DNA from: Streptomyces roseolus
Lineage (GTDB): Bacteria; Actinomycetota; Actinomycetes; Streptomycetales; Streptomycetaceae
Direction of reading: 5' to 3'
Length of the DNA stretch: 64,000 bases
NCBI RefSeq assembly: GCF_014649855.1
Contig: NZ_BMTV01000004.1
Coordinates: 208,959-272,958, forward strand
Both the position numbers and the translations under genes were made by a program. Shown here in pieces: positions 47,387 through 55,864 of this stretch. Under the pieces are notes generated by a model. That model was given only the letters and a program-made list of their open reading frames with translations. It was not told the DNA's origin and made no database searches. Positions within the stretch are counted from its first letter, which is position 1. Every line of letters starts with the position of its first letter.

Positions 47387-48238
47387 TCAGCTTCCTGTCG
47401 ATCGGTACGAGCGGACGCCCGCCCGCCACGCGAGGCCCGCGACCGCGCAGCAGACCAGGGCGACGAGCGGGGAGGCGAAGGCCGCCCAGGACGGCACGCC
47501 GGCCGGGGCCGGGCGGCCGAGGACGTACAGGGCGGGCAGCCAGTTCACGAAGGCGAGCGGGACCACGAACACCACGCCCTTCACGAGGTCCTGCGCGAAG
47601 ATCGTCGGCGGGTACTGCAGCAGCGTGTTCCCGCCGTACGTGAACGAGTTGGCGACCTCGGCGGCGTCCTGGAGCCAGAACTGCGCCGACGCGCCGAGCA
47701 CCATCACCGCCATGAAGATCACCGCCCCGCAGGCCACCATCGCGGGCACCATCAGGGCCGTCCCCCACGACCACGCCACCTCGTGCCGGAGCAGCACCAG
47801 GCTCCACATCAGCACCATCAGCCCCTGCAGCACCCGGCCGAGCCGGCGCAGCGCGAACTTGTCCGCCGCGACCTGCGCGAGCAGCGGCACCGGCCGCAGC
47901 AGGAACACGTCGAGCGAACCGTCCCTGATCCGCCGCCCCATCCGCTGGAGCGAGCCCAGCGCCAGGTCGGCCAGCCCGAAGGCGGTGCCGGTGGTGCCGT
48001 ACAGGAAGGCGACCTCCGCGAAGGAGAAGCCGCCGAGGCCCTGGACCTGCCCGAACATCAGCAGGATCACGACGAAGTCGAAGAAGGTCACGCAGAAGGA
48101 CGTCACGAGGGTCAGCGCGAAGGAGGCCCGGTACGTCATCGTGGACCGGATCCACATGGCCGCGACCAGGCGGTACGTCCGCAGGACCTCCACCGCGCCG
48201 GAGCCGTGGGCGCCGGCCGTACGCAGCCGCTCAGCCAC
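47387..48238 (-). CDS. ABC-2 family permease (DUF990 type) B
   Basis: Membrane protein of about 283 residues with six hydrophobic segments. The cytoplasmic N-terminus is VAERLRTAGAHGSGAVEVLRTYRLVAAMWIRSTMTYR. The conserved GSLDVFLLRPVPLLAQ is typical. The GTG start overlaps the first permease by eight bases. Confidence 0.85.
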   Translation of the reverse strand: MAERLRTAGAHGSGAVEVLRTYRLVAAMWIRSTMTYRASFALTLVTSFCVTFFDFVVILLMFGQVQGLGGFSFAEVAFLYGTTGTAFGLADLALGSLQRMGRRIRDGSLDVFLLRPVPLLAQVAADKFALRRLGRVLQGLMVLMWSLVLLRHEVAWSWGTALMVPAMVACGAVIFMAVMVLGASAQFWLQDAAEVANSFTYGGNTLLQYPPTIFAQDLVKGVVFVVPLAFVNWLPALYVLGRPAPAGVPSWAAFASPLVALVCCAVAGLAWRAGVRSYRSTGS

Positions 48239-49037
48239 CCTGCACCACCACCTTCCGCGTCGCCGCCGCCTGCGCCGCCCGCCCCGCCGCCAGGAGCAGA
48301 GCGAGCCAGCCGAGCTGGAAGCCGTACGCGCGGACGAGGCCCCAGCCGTCCCCGTACCGGCCGAGGTAGACGTCCGCCGGGACCTGGAGCAGGGCCGCCC
48401 ACGGCAGCGCGCGGGCCAGCTCGCCGAGGGCACCGGGGAAGACGTTGAGCGGGAGCAGCATCCCGGAGAAGAAGAGGCCGGCCAGCCAGGCCACCTGGAC
48501 CACGCCCTGCCCGTCGAGCAGCCAGAACGCGCTCATCGCCACGAGGTACCAGAGCGCGAACGACACGAACGAGCCGAGGGCCACCGCGAGCAGGAAGGCG
48601 GCCCAGCCGGCCGGACCGGCCGGAAGGGTGAAGCCGAAGGCGACCGCGCCGATCAGCAGCGGGACGGCGCCGCGGCCGAGCAACTGGTAGGCGGCGCGGC
48701 CCGCGTTGGCCGCGCACCACCAGCCCTGGAGGTCGGCGGGGCGGTAGAGGTCGACGGCGATGTCGCCGGTCCTGATCCGTTCGATCAGCTCGTCCTCGAA
48801 GCCGCCGCCCATCATGCCGCAGACGGTGATGAGGGCCTGGCCGATCCAGACGTAGGCGAGGGCGTCGGCCATGGAGTAGCCGCCGAGCGCGGGCCGTTCG
48901 GCCCACAGGGCGATGTAGGTGTAGGAGAGGACGAAACCGAAGACCGTGTTGGTGAAGAGGCCCGCCAGCGTGGCCACCCGGTAGGTGGAGTGCCGCCGGA
49001 AGCCACCCGCGGCCACGGTCGCGTACAGCCGCAGCAT
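48231..49037 (-). CDS. ABC-2 family permease A
   Basis: Membrane protein of 268 residues with six hydrophobic segments. The sequence GFRRHSTYRVATLAGLFTNTVFG, RIRTGDIAVDLYRPADLQGWW and the final membrane pair fit the same ABC-2 group as its partner. AGAAGGGA precedes the ATG. The three-gene set (two permeases plus one ATPase) is a complete exporter. Confidence 0.88.
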   Translation of the reverse strand: MLRLYATVAAGGFRRHSTYRVATLAGLFTNTVFGFVLSYTYIALWAERPALGGYSMADALAYVWIGQALITVCGMMGGGFEDELIERIRTGDIAVDLYRPADLQGWWCAANAGRAAYQLLGRGAVPLLIGAVAFGFTLPAGPAGWAAFLLAVALGSFVSFALWYLVAMSAFWLLDGQGVVQVAWLAGLFFSGMLLPLNVFPGALGELARALPWAALLQVPADVYLGRYGDGWGLVRAYGFQLGWLALLLAAGRAAQAAATRKVVVQGG

Positions 49038-49241
49038 GGAGCGTCCCTTCTGAGGGCGTGCGGAGAGGGCGTGGAAAGGGAGGGCGGGGAAGGAGAGTGG
49101 GTGGAGAGTCCTGGCGCCTGCGGGAAGCAGGCGAAGCGCACGACCCTAGTGGCCCCCGACACCGCACCGCGAGCGGATTTCCCCACCCGTTCCCCCTCGC
49201 CTTCGGGAGTTTCGCCCGCTTTATGTGCACTATGTGATGCC

Positions 49242-51533
49242 ATGTCCCCTTCTGTGCGTCCTGTCTCGCCCGCCGCACCACCCCCGGACGATCCGGGCTG
49301 GGCCCCCCGGGACCCCACCCTCCCCGCCCCGCCCCCCACCGGCACCCGGCCACGCGGCAGGAACCGGCGCCGGGACCGGAACCGCAGCCGCCCCCGCGCC
49401 TCGCTCCCCCGCCGGCTCCTGCGCGCCACCGCCTGGCTGGTCCTGCTCGGCGGGCTGCTCCTCGCCGGGGCCCTCACCGCCGGATACCTGCTGGTGTCCA
49501 TCCCGGCCGCCAACGCCGCCGCCGTCGCCCAGTCCAACCTGTACCTCTACCGCGACGGCACCGTCCTCGCCCGCGACGGCGAGGTGAACCGGGAGAACGT
49601 CCGCCTCGACCGGATCCCGCCGACCGTCCGGCAGGCCGTCCTCGCCGCCGAGGACCGCGACTTCCACACCTCGCGCGCGGTCGACCCCAAGGCGATGGTC
49701 CGCGCCGCCTGGAACACCGTCACCGGCAAGGGCCGCCAGTCCGGCTCCACCATCACCCAGCAGTACGTGAAGAACTACTACCTGGGCCAGGAACAGACCC
49801 TCACCCGCAAGGCCAAGGAGTTCTTCATCGCCATCAAGCTGGAACGCGAGAAGTCCAAGGACGAGATCCTCCAGGGCTACCTCAACACCAGCTACTTCGG
49901 CCGCAACGCCTACGGGATCCAGGCCGCCGCCCACGCCTACTACGGCAAGGACGTCGAACGCCTCGGCACCGCCGAGGGCGCCTACCTCGCCGCCCTCCTC
50001 AAGGCCCCCAGCGCCTACGACGTCACCACCCGCCCCGAGAACCGCCCCGCCGTCCTCGCCCGCTGGGCGTACGTCCTCGACGGCATGGTCAAGGAAGGCT
50101 GGCTCACCGCCCGCGAACGCGCCGCCCTCCGCTTCCCCGACCCGCGGACCGCCCGCCCCGCCACCGGCCTCTCCGGCCAGCGCGGCTACCTCGTGCAGGC
50201 CGTCGAGGAGCACCTCACCGGCCGCGGGATCGTCGACGAGAAGACCCTCGCCGGCGGCGGCTTCCGCATCGTCACCACCCTCGACCCCGACCGGCAGGCC
50301 GCGCTCGTCCGCGCCGTCGAGGAGCGGGTCACCCACCGCCTCGACCCCGCCGCGAACCCCGCCGACCGGTACGTACGCGTCGGGGCCGCCGCCGTCGAAC
50401 CGGCCACCGGACGCGTCGTCGCCCTCTACGGCGGCGTCGACTACACCCGCCAGTACGTCAACAACGCCACCCGCCGCGACTACCAGGTCGGCTCCACCTT
50501 CAAGCCCTTCGTCTTCACCGCCGCCGTGCAGGGCGGCGCGCGGACGCAGTACGGCGAGCCGATCACCCCGTACACCGTCTACGACGGCACCGACCGCCGG
50601 CCCGTCGAAGGCTGGCCCGGCGCACCGTACGACCCCGCCAACGAGGACGGCGAGAGCTACGGCGAGATCCCCGTGACCGCCGCCACCGACCTCTCCGTGA
50701 ACACCGTCTACGCCCAGATGGCCGTCGACGTCGGCCCCGCGCGCGTGCGCCGCACCGCCGTCGCCCTCGGCCTGCCGGCCACCACCCCCGACCTCACCGC
50801 CTCCCCCTCCATCGCCCTCGGCCCGGCCACCGCCAGCGTCCTCGACATGGCCCGGGCGTACGCGACGCTCGCCGCGCACGGCCGGCGCGGCGACCACACC
50901 CTGGTCGCGGCGGTCTCCCGGGACGGGGAACCGCTGCCGCTGCCCGCCGCCGAGCCCCGGCAGGCCGTGGGCCGCGAGGCCGCCGACACCACCACCGCCG
51001 TGCTGCGGGGCGTCGTCGAGTCCGGTACCGGCACGGCCGCGCAGGCCGCCGGACGCCCCGCGGCCGGCAAGACGGGCACGGCGGAGGACGACAAGGCGGC
51101 CTGGTTCGCCGGCTACACCCCCGAACTCGCCACCGTCGTCGCCCTGATGGGCCAGGACCCGGAGACCGGCGGCCAGGAGCCGCTGTACGGCGCCCTCGGC
51201 CTCCCCCGCGTCAACGGCGGCGGCCCGCCCGCCGAGATCTGGGCCCGCTTCACCCGCGAAGCCCTCGCCGGCACCCCCGCACGCGACTTCGACCTGCGCC
51301 TGATGCCGGGCGCCGAGCTCCCCGACGTACCGCCGACACCGGACGCTCCGGACGGGCCGGAGGGCGGAACCGAGGACGGGCCCGAGGACGGAACGGAAGG
51401 CGGTGCGGACGAGGAGCGGTACGAGCCCGGCGAGGCGGGCCCGGGACCCGCGAAGCCCGGGAGGCCGGCGACGCCCCTGAAGCCCGGGAGCCCCGAGAAG
51501 CCCGGGAAGCCCCGCGGACAGGGCCGTCAGTGA
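49242..51533 (+). CDS. Bifunctional penicillin-binding protein (class A)
   Basis: Peptidoglycan synthase of about 763 residues. A Pro/Arg-rich cytoplasmic tail and one membrane segment (ATAWLVLLGGLLLAGALTAGYLLV) are followed by a glycosyltransferase domain with EDRDFHTSRAVDPKAMVRA and GSTITQQYVKNYYL, then a transpeptidase with active Ser in GSTFKPFVF, SVN and KTGTAEDDKAAWFAG. The C-terminus is a Pro/Gly/Glu-rich tail. No strong ribosome site precedes the ATG at 49242. It is divergent from the ABC exporter. Confidence 0.93.
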   Translation: MSPSVRPVSPAAPPPDDPGWAPRDPTLPAPPPTGTRPRGRNRRRDRNRSRPRASLPRRLLRATAWLVLLGGLLLAGALTAGYLLVSIPAANAAAVAQSNLYLYRDGTVLARDGEVNRENVRLDRIPPTVRQAVLAAEDRDFHTSRAVDPKAMVRAAWNTVTGKGRQSGSTITQQYVKNYYLGQEQTLTRKAKEFFIAIKLEREKSKDEILQGYLNTSYFGRNAYGIQAAAHAYYGKDVERLGTAEGAYLAALLKAPSAYDVTTRPENRPAVLARWAYVLDGMVKEGWLTARERAALRFPDPRTARPATGLSGQRGYLVQAVEEHLTGRGIVDEKTLAGGGFRIVTTLDPDRQAALVRAVEERVTHRLDPAANPADRYVRVGAAAVEPATGRVVALYGGVDYTRQYVNNATRRDYQVGSTFKPFVFTAAVQGGARTQYGEPITPYTVYDGTDRRPVEGWPGAPYDPANEDGESYGEIPVTAATDLSVNTVYAQMAVDVGPARVRRTAVALGLPATTPDLTASPSIALGPATASVLDMARAYATLAAHGRRGDHTLVAAVSRDGEPLPLPAAEPRQAVGREAADTTTAVLRGVVESGTGTAAQAAGRPAAGKTGTAEDDKAAWFAGYTPELATVVALMGQDPETGGQEPLYGALGLPRVNGGGPPAEIWARFTREALAGTPARDFDLRLMPGAELPDVPPTPDAPDGPEGGTEDGPEDGTEGGADEERYEPGEAGPGPAKPGRPATPLKPGSPEKPGKPRGQGRQ

Positions 51534-51847
51534 CCCGAGGTCGCCTTCAGACCGACCACGGCCACGAGCAGCAGGACGACGAAGAAGATCCGGGCGGCGG
51601 TCGCCGGCTCGCCGAGCACCACCATGCCGAGCACCGCCGCACCGGCCGCGCCGATGCCGACCCAGACGCCGTAGGCGGTGCCGATGGGGAGGGTCTTCGC
51701 GGCCTGCGACAGCAGCACCATCGAGGCGACGATCCCGGCCGCGGTGAAGACGCTGGGCCAGAGACGGGTGAAGCCCTCGGTGTACTTCATCCCGATCGAC
51801 CAGCCGACTTCCAGCAGACCGGCGACGACGAGAAGAACCCAGGCCAT
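51527..51847 (-). CDS. SMR-family exporter, probable guanidinium exporter
   Basis: Four-TM small multidrug-resistance family protein of 106 residues. The conserved Glu is in LVVAGLLEVGWSIGMKYTEGFTRLWPS, as in SugE/Gdx, with GTAYGVWVGIGA in the third helix. SugE-type members export guanidinium in exchange for protons. GGAGGTG precedes the ATG. The upstream RNA element matches a guanidine-III riboswitch, which strongly supports guanidinium as substrate. The 3' end overlaps the convergent PBP gene by seven bases. Confidence 0.9.
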   Translation of the reverse strand: MAWVLLVVAGLLEVGWSIGMKYTEGFTRLWPSVFTAAGIVASMVLLSQAAKTLPIGTAYGVWVGIGAAGAAVLGMVVLGEPATAARIFFVVLLLVAVVGLKATSGH

Positions 51848-51882
51848 GACGAGACACCTCCGCGAGACGGAACGGGAACGGT

Positions 51883-51926
51883 GCGTCGTCTTTTCCGATG
51901 ACCCGGTACGGCGCGTCTCGTCGGGG
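51883..51926 (-). promoter_or_regulatory. Guanidine-III (ykkC-III) riboswitch
   Basis: The leader of the SMR gene carries the guanidine-III core: CCCCGACGAG, then CGCGCCGTACC, then GGGTCATCGGAAAAGACG and ACGC, in the same order as in the Thermobifida fusca example. CCC/GGG and GCGCCGT/ACGACGC give the two stems of the H-type pseudoknot, with one mismatch. It ends 36 bases before the ATG, next to the ribosome site. Confidence 0.85.
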
Positions 51927-51953
51927 TACCCCCAGCCTAGCAAGGAAGCGACG

Positions 51954-51985
51954 AAGGCCCCGGTGACAAGGGTCACCGGGGCCTT
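51954..51985 (-). terminator. Perfect terminator between GroES-like and SMR genes
   Basis: AAGGCCCCGGTGAC (51954-51967) pairs perfectly with GTCACCGGGGCCTT (51972-51985) around AAGG. Confidence 0.85.
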
Positions 51986-52020
51986 CCGTGTACGTATGCC
52001 GCTACAGCGTACGCATGCCG

Positions 52021-52356
52021 CTACAGGTAGAGACCGGTCGAGTCCGAGCTCTGGAACCGGTCCGCCGCCACCGCGTGCAGATCCCGCTCCCGCATCAGCA
52101 CGTAGGCCACGCCCCGCACCTCCACCTCGGCCCGGTCCTCGGGGTCGTACAGCACCCGGTCGCCGATCTCGACGGTCCGGACGTTCTGCCCGACCGCGAC
52201 CACCTCGGCCCAGGCCAGGCGGCGGCCGACCGCGGCGGTCGCCGGGATCAGGATCCCGCCGCCGGAACGCCGCTCCCCCTCCGGGGAGTCGGTGCGGACC
52301 AGGACCCGGTCGTGGAGCATCCGGATGGGCAGCTTGTCGTGGGTGTTCTCGCTCAC
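52021..52356 (-). CDS. GroES-like chaperonin-10 family protein
   Basis: Protein of 111 residues with the Cpn10 fold: IRMLHDRVLVRTDSPEGERRSGGGILIPATA (strand, mobile loop) and VVAVGQNVRTVEIGDRVLYDPEDRAEVEVRGVAYVLMRERDLHAV. It lacks a GroEL gene nearby and the mobile loop is altered compared with GroES, so it is an accessory member of the family. The GTG start has GGTAGG upstream. It lies 23 bases downstream of the DUF3618 gene, in one operon. Confidence 0.85.
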   Translation of the reverse strand: MSENTHDKLPIRMLHDRVLVRTDSPEGERRSGGGILIPATAAVGRRLAWAEVVAVGQNVRTVEIGDRVLYDPEDRAEVEVRGVAYVLMRERDLHAVAADRFQSSDSTGLYL

Positions 52357-52379
52357 GGGAACGAACCTACCGGCCCGGC

Positions 52380-52703
52380 TCAGCCCCTGTGCCTCCGGGA
52401 CGAGCTCAGCAGCAGTCCGACGACGGCGACGGCCACGAGGGCGGCCGGGACGACCCGCTCCAGGCGGGGGGCGCCGTCCTCGTCGGTGAAACGTGCCTTC
52501 ACGTCGGAGACGACACGGTTCACGGCGACGAACGCCCGTCCGGCGGTCTCGTCCACGGTCGAGGCGACCCTGGCCTTGGCGTCCCCGATGATCGTCTTCG
52601 GGTGCACCCGAATGCCGATCTCGTCGAGCGTGACGGCGAGCTGCTCGCGCCGGCGGACGATGTCCGCCTCGATCTGCGCAGGGGTCCTGGCGTCCGACAC
52701 CAC
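52380..52703 (-). CDS. DUF3618 small membrane protein
   Basis: Protein of 107 residues. The N-terminal motif RTPAQIEADIVRRREQLAVTLDEIGIRVHPKTI is the DUF3618 hallmark. A C-terminal membrane segment (VVPAALVAVAVVGLLL) ends in SSSRRHRG. GGAGGCAGC precedes the GTG. Function unknown. Confidence 0.88.
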   Translation of the reverse strand: MVSDARTPAQIEADIVRRREQLAVTLDEIGIRVHPKTIIGDAKARVASTVDETAGRAFVAVNRVVSDVKARFTDEDGAPRLERVVPAALVAVAVVGLLLSSSRRHRG

Positions 52704-52824
52704 GCTGCCTCCGTAGTCGTATTCCGGTCGTTGGTGGACAGTCTGTCAGTTCCGCGGCCGGGAGGCTGTCCCCGACCCCCATTAGGCTCATCGCGTACGC
52801 GCACACCCCCGAGGAGAGCGAGCC

Positions 52825-53292
52825 ATGAGCGAGCGACTGCAGCCCGGCGACACCGCCCCCGCCTTCACCCTGCCGGACGCGGACGGCAACGAGGTCTCCC
52901 TCGCCGACCACAAGGGCCGCAAGGTCATCGTCTACTTCTACCCGGCCGCCCTCACCCCCGGCTGCACCAAGCAGGCCTGCGACTTCACCGACAACCTCGA
53001 CGTCCTGGCCGCCGCCGGCTACGACGTCATCGGCGTCTCCCCCGACAAGCCGGAGAAGCTCGCGAAGTTCCGCGAGAAGGAGAACCTGAAGGTCACGCTG
53101 GTCGGAGACCCCGACAAGTCCACCCTGGAGGCGTACGGCGCCTTCGGCGAGAAGAAGCTCTACGGCAAGGTCGTCACGGGCGTCATCCGCTCCACGGTCG
53201 TCGTCGACGAGGAGGGCAAGGTCGAACACGCCTTCTACAACGTCAAGGCCACCGGCCACGTGGCCAAGATCATCCGCGACCTGGGCATCTGA
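52825..53292 (+). CDS. bcp: Peroxiredoxin, BCP/PrxQ type
   Basis: Thiol peroxidase of 155 residues. The peroxidatic Cys is in ALTPGCTKQACDF with the second Cys of PrxQ five residues on. VIVYFYP and GVSPDKPEKLAKFREK complete the fold. GAGGAGAGCGAGCC precedes the ATG. It reduces peroxides with thioredoxin-type partners. It is divergent from the DUF3618/GroES-like operon. Confidence 0.95.
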   Translation: MSERLQPGDTAPAFTLPDADGNEVSLADHKGRKVIVYFYPAALTPGCTKQACDFTDNLDVLAAAGYDVIGVSPDKPEKLAKFREKENLKVTLVGDPDKSTLEAYGAFGEKKLYGKVVTGVIRSTVVVDEEGKVEHAFYNVKATGHVAKIIRDLGI

Positions 53293-53310
53293 GCCACCTC
53301 GGACCCCACC

Positions 53311-53340
53311 GGGCCCGCACCCCCGCCAGGGTGCGGGCCC
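53311..53340 (+). terminator. Terminator after the peroxiredoxin gene
   Basis: GGGCCCGCACCC (53311-53322) pairs perfectly with GGGTGCGGGCCC (53329-53340). Confidence 0.85.
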
Positions 53341-53430
53341 GTCCGCATTCCGTGCGCGCCCAGCGTGACCGTCCGATTTTCGGCTCGTTAGTCCGTACGA
53401 GATCCGTACTGGGGAGGGGGGTCCGTTCCG

Positions 53431-54072
53431 ATGGGGACGAGTCCGTACACGAGGGAACGACTGGAGTCGGCGGCACGAGGGGCGCGAACGCTGACGGAGG
53501 CGCTGGAGCGGCTGGGGGTGGACCCGAAGAGCGGGTCACGGCGATACCTGCGCGACCGCATGCGGAAGCTGGGCGTGGACACGTCGCACTTCGAGCGGGA
53601 GGGGGTGCGGTGGACACGGGAGGCGCTGGCGGAGGCGGTGGCGGCATCCACGAACATGTGCGAGGTGCTGCGCCGGCTGGGGGTGGAGGTGGTGGGCGGC
53701 CAGCACACTCATATCAGCCGCCGCATCAAGGCGTACGGCATCGACACGGCGCACTTCCGCGCACCGTCACGACAGGGCAAGCCCTGGCGGCCCCGGACGC
53801 CGGAAACTTTCCTTGTGCAGCAGCCTGGCCCGTGGGCCAGGCGCGTCCCGAGCGATCGCCTCGCCTGGGCAATGGCGGAGGCCGGGATACGGAAACAATG
53901 CGCGAGGTGCGGCAACGAAGGCGTGTGGCGCGACCGCCCGATCCGGCTCGAGATCGACCACATCGACGGCGACTGGAGCAACAATCGCCTGGAGAACCTG
54001 CGGTTCCTCTGCCCGAACTGTCACTCGGCCACAGAGAACTACCGGGGGCGCGGGAAGGGCAGGCGCCAGTGA
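53431..54072 (+). CDS. HNH endonuclease with two N-terminal HTH-like repeats, A
   Basis: Protein of 213 residues. Two repeats (about 5-55 and 60-110) each run from an alpha-helical stretch to GVDTSHF or GIDTAHF; they look like small DNA-binding modules. The nuclease part has CARCGNEG...LEIDHIDGDWSNNRLENLRFLCPNCHSAT, with two zinc Cys pairs and the HNH His/Asn residues. The stop overlaps the start of a related gene (GTGA). Both lie just before an unusual tRNA gene. The target is unknown. Confidence 0.85.
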   Translation: MGTSPYTRERLESAARGARTLTEALERLGVDPKSGSRRYLRDRMRKLGVDTSHFEREGVRWTREALAEAVAASTNMCEVLRRLGVEVVGGQHTHISRRIKAYGIDTAHFRAPSRQGKPWRPRTPETFLVQQPGPWARRVPSDRLAWAMAEAGIRKQCARCGNEGVWRDRPIRLEIDHIDGDWSNNRLENLRFLCPNCHSATENYRGRGKGRRQ

Positions 54073-54722
54073 GAGCGGGCATCCGATACACCCGCGAACG
54101 GATGACCGAAGCAGCATCGCGGTGCGCGGACATCCATGAGGTGATGGAGTTCTTCGGAGCGCAGCCGCACGACAAACTGCGCCGCTACCTCCTGAAGCGC
54201 TTCGCCGACTACGGCATCGATATCTCGCACTTTCCTCACCGGAAACGCGGCAAACAGCCGCTTCGCCCGACGCCGGAGGACCTGCGGAACGCAGTCGAGA
54301 GCTCCCTCTCCATCTCGGGCGCCCTACGTCTACTGGGCAGGCAGGACAGCGGGCAGATGCGTGAACTGTTTCATCGGTGGGTGGAGGAAGACGACCTGTC
54401 TACCTCCCACTTCCTTGGACAGGCCCATCAGCGGGGCAGGAAGGGGCCGAGGCGACCGGCGGCAGCGATTCTGGTCCGCCACGAGGGCAGGCGCAGGACC
54501 AAGACGCATCTGCTCCGGCGGGCACTCCGTGAGGTGGGCGTGCCCGAGGAATGCGCCGAATGCGGGGCCGGGACCACGTGGCTCGGGGATCCGATCACCC
54601 TGGAGATCGATCACGTCAACGGGGACTGGAGCGACGACCGGCGCGAGAACCTGCGCTTGCTGTGCCCCAACTGTCATGCGGTCACGGACACCTGGTGTCG
54701 AGGCGGACGGCGAGTAAAGTAG
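54069..54722 (+). CDS. HNH endonuclease with two N-terminal HTH-like repeats, B
   Basis: Protein of 217 residues, paralogous to the preceding gene. Repeats end in GIDISHF and DDLSTSHF. The nuclease part reads CAECGAGTTWLGDPITLEIDHVNGDWSDDRRENLRLLCPNCHAVT. The GTG at 54069 overlaps the TGA of copy A. The stop is 12 bases before the unusual tRNA gene. Confidence 0.85.
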   Translation: MRAGIRYTRERMTEAASRCADIHEVMEFFGAQPHDKLRRYLLKRFADYGIDISHFPHRKRGKQPLRPTPEDLRNAVESSLSISGALRLLGRQDSGQMRELFHRWVEEDDLSTSHFLGQAHQRGRKGPRRPAAAILVRHEGRRRTKTHLLRRALREVGVPEECAECGAGTTWLGDPITLEIDHVNGDWSDDRRENLRLLCPNCHAVTDTWCRGGRRVK

Positions 54723-54734
54723 GGCATCGTGCAC

Positions 54735-54807
54735 GCGCCCGTACGCCACCTGGTGAGCGGCGATCTTTAGGTGGTCGCGTATGTCGGTTCGAATCCGACC
54801 GGGCGTA
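54735..54807 (+). tRNA. Unusual 73-nt tRNA with UAG anticodon loop
   Basis: Cloverleaf by hand: acceptor GCGCCCG/CGGGCGT (one G-T pair), bases 8-9 TA, D-arm with three pairs (CGC/GCG) and GG in the loop, anticodon stem CGATC/GGTCG, loop TTTAGGT, five-base variable loop CGTAT, T-arm GTCGG/CCGAC with TTCGAAT, discriminator A. The anticodon reads TAG (Leu, CUA), and the loop is the same as in tRNA-Leu(UAG), but the long variable arm required of leucine tRNAs is absent. A strong terminator follows. Confidence 0.7.
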
Positions 54808-54813
54808 CGTCAC

Positions 54814-54848
54814 GAACGGCTCAGTGCAGTCCATGCACTGAGCCGTTC
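54814..54848 (+). terminator. Long perfect hairpin after the unusual tRNA
   Basis: GAACGGCTCAGTGCA (54814-54828) pairs perfectly with TGCACTGAGCCGTTC (54834-54848). It can also end the leftward rdgB transcript. Confidence 0.8.
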
Positions 54849-54860
54849 ACGTTTCCGGGC

Positions 54861-55469
54861 TCAGCCCAGCAGCTCCCGGACCACCGGGGCCAGCGCGCGG
54901 AAGGCCTTGCCGCGGTGGCTGATCGCGTTCTTCTCCGCGGGGGTGAGTTCCGCGCAGGTGACGTCGTAGCCCTGCGGCTGGAGGATCGGGTCGTAGCCGA
55001 AGCCGTTGGCGCCGACCGGCTCGTGGCGGAGGGTGCCTTCCATGCGGCCCTCGACGACCCGCTCGGTGCCGTCGGGCAGCGCCAGGGCGGCCGCGCAGGC
55101 GAAGTGGGCGGCCCGGTGCTCGTCGGCGATGTCGGAGAGCTGGGCGAGGAGGAGGTCCAGGTTGGCCTTGTCGTCGCCGTGGGTGCCGGACCAGCGGGCG
55201 GAGAAGATGCCGGGGGCGCCGCCCAGGACGTCGACGCAGAGACCGGAGTCGTCGGCGACCGCCGGGAGGCCCGTCGCCCGGGCCAGGGCGTGGGCCTTGA
55301 GGAGGGCGTTCTCCGCGAAGGTGACGCCGGTCTCCTTCACGTCGGGGATCTCGGGGTACGCGTCCGCGCCGACGAGTTCGAGGTCGAGGCCCGCGTCGGC
55401 GAGGATCGCGTGGAGTTCGGTGATCTTGCCCGCGTTGCGGGTGGCGAGGATCAGGCGCTGTCCGGTCAT
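54861..55469 (-). CDS. rdgB: RdgB/HAM1 non-canonical purine NTP pyrophosphatase
   Basis: House-cleaning enzyme of 202 residues that hydrolyses ITP, XTP and related nucleotides. Conserved motifs are LILATRNAGKITEL (substrate/phosphate), TFAENALLKAHALARATG, AVADDSGLCVDVL, GFGYDPIL and AISHRGKAF. The start ATG at 55469 fits the family N-terminus. It lies beside rph, its usual partner in actinomycetes. Confidence 0.95.
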   Translation of the reverse strand: MTGQRLILATRNAGKITELHAILADAGLDLELVGADAYPEIPDVKETGVTFAENALLKAHALARATGLPAVADDSGLCVDVLGGAPGIFSARWSGTHGDDKANLDLLLAQLSDIADEHRAAHFACAAALALPDGTERVVEGRMEGTLRHEPVGANGFGYDPILQPQGYDVTCAELTPAEKNAISHRGKAFRALAPVVRELLG

Positions 55470-55480
55470 GCCCCCAGTAT

Positions 55481-55864
55481 CTACGGGGTGCAGACCTTGC
55501 CGATCTCGGTGGCCGCGTCGGTGACCGGGGTGATGTCGGGGGTCGTGTCGCCTTCCTTGACGGCCGTGCGGACCGATTCGACGCCCTTGGTCAGGTCGTC
55601 GACGGCCTTGGAGAGGTCGGCGTTGTCGGTGGTGTCCTTGAGGTTGCCGAGCTCCGTGGAGATGGAGTTCAGGGACTCCTCGATCTGCGTGACGTCGTTG
55701 GAGGCGTTGGAGACGGCCTGCTGGAGCTTGCCGACGGAGGTGGCGATCGCGTCGGCGGTCTTCACGCAGTCCATCGCCTTGTCGAGGGCTCCGCAGCCCG
55801 TCAGGAGCGTGGCGGCTGCTGCCGCCGTGGCGACGGTGAGGGCTATGGTGCGGCGGCGCTTCAC
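55481..55864 (-). CDS. Small predicted lipoprotein
   Basis: Exported lipoprotein of 127 residues. The signal MKRRRTIALTVATAAAAATLLTGCG carries a lipobox with Cys. The mature part is mostly helical with heptad-like spacing (VGKLQQAVSNASNDVTQIEESLNSISTELGNL), suggesting a coiled coil, and has further Cys at DCVK and VCTP. GGGGAGG precedes the GTG start. It sits between rdgB and rph. Function unknown. Confidence 0.78.
   Translation of the reverse strand: MKRRRTIALTVATAAAAATLLTGCGALDKAMDCVKTADAIATSVGKLQQAVSNASNDVTQIEESLNSISTELGNLKDTTDNADLSKAVDDLTKGVESVRTAVKEGDTTPDITPVTDAATEIGKVCTP

Noticed and set aside
47256..49241. N-terminal extension of the PBP frame
   Set aside because: It runs antisense to the ABC exporter genes; the conserved protein starts at 49242 with the cytoplasmic tail and membrane segment.
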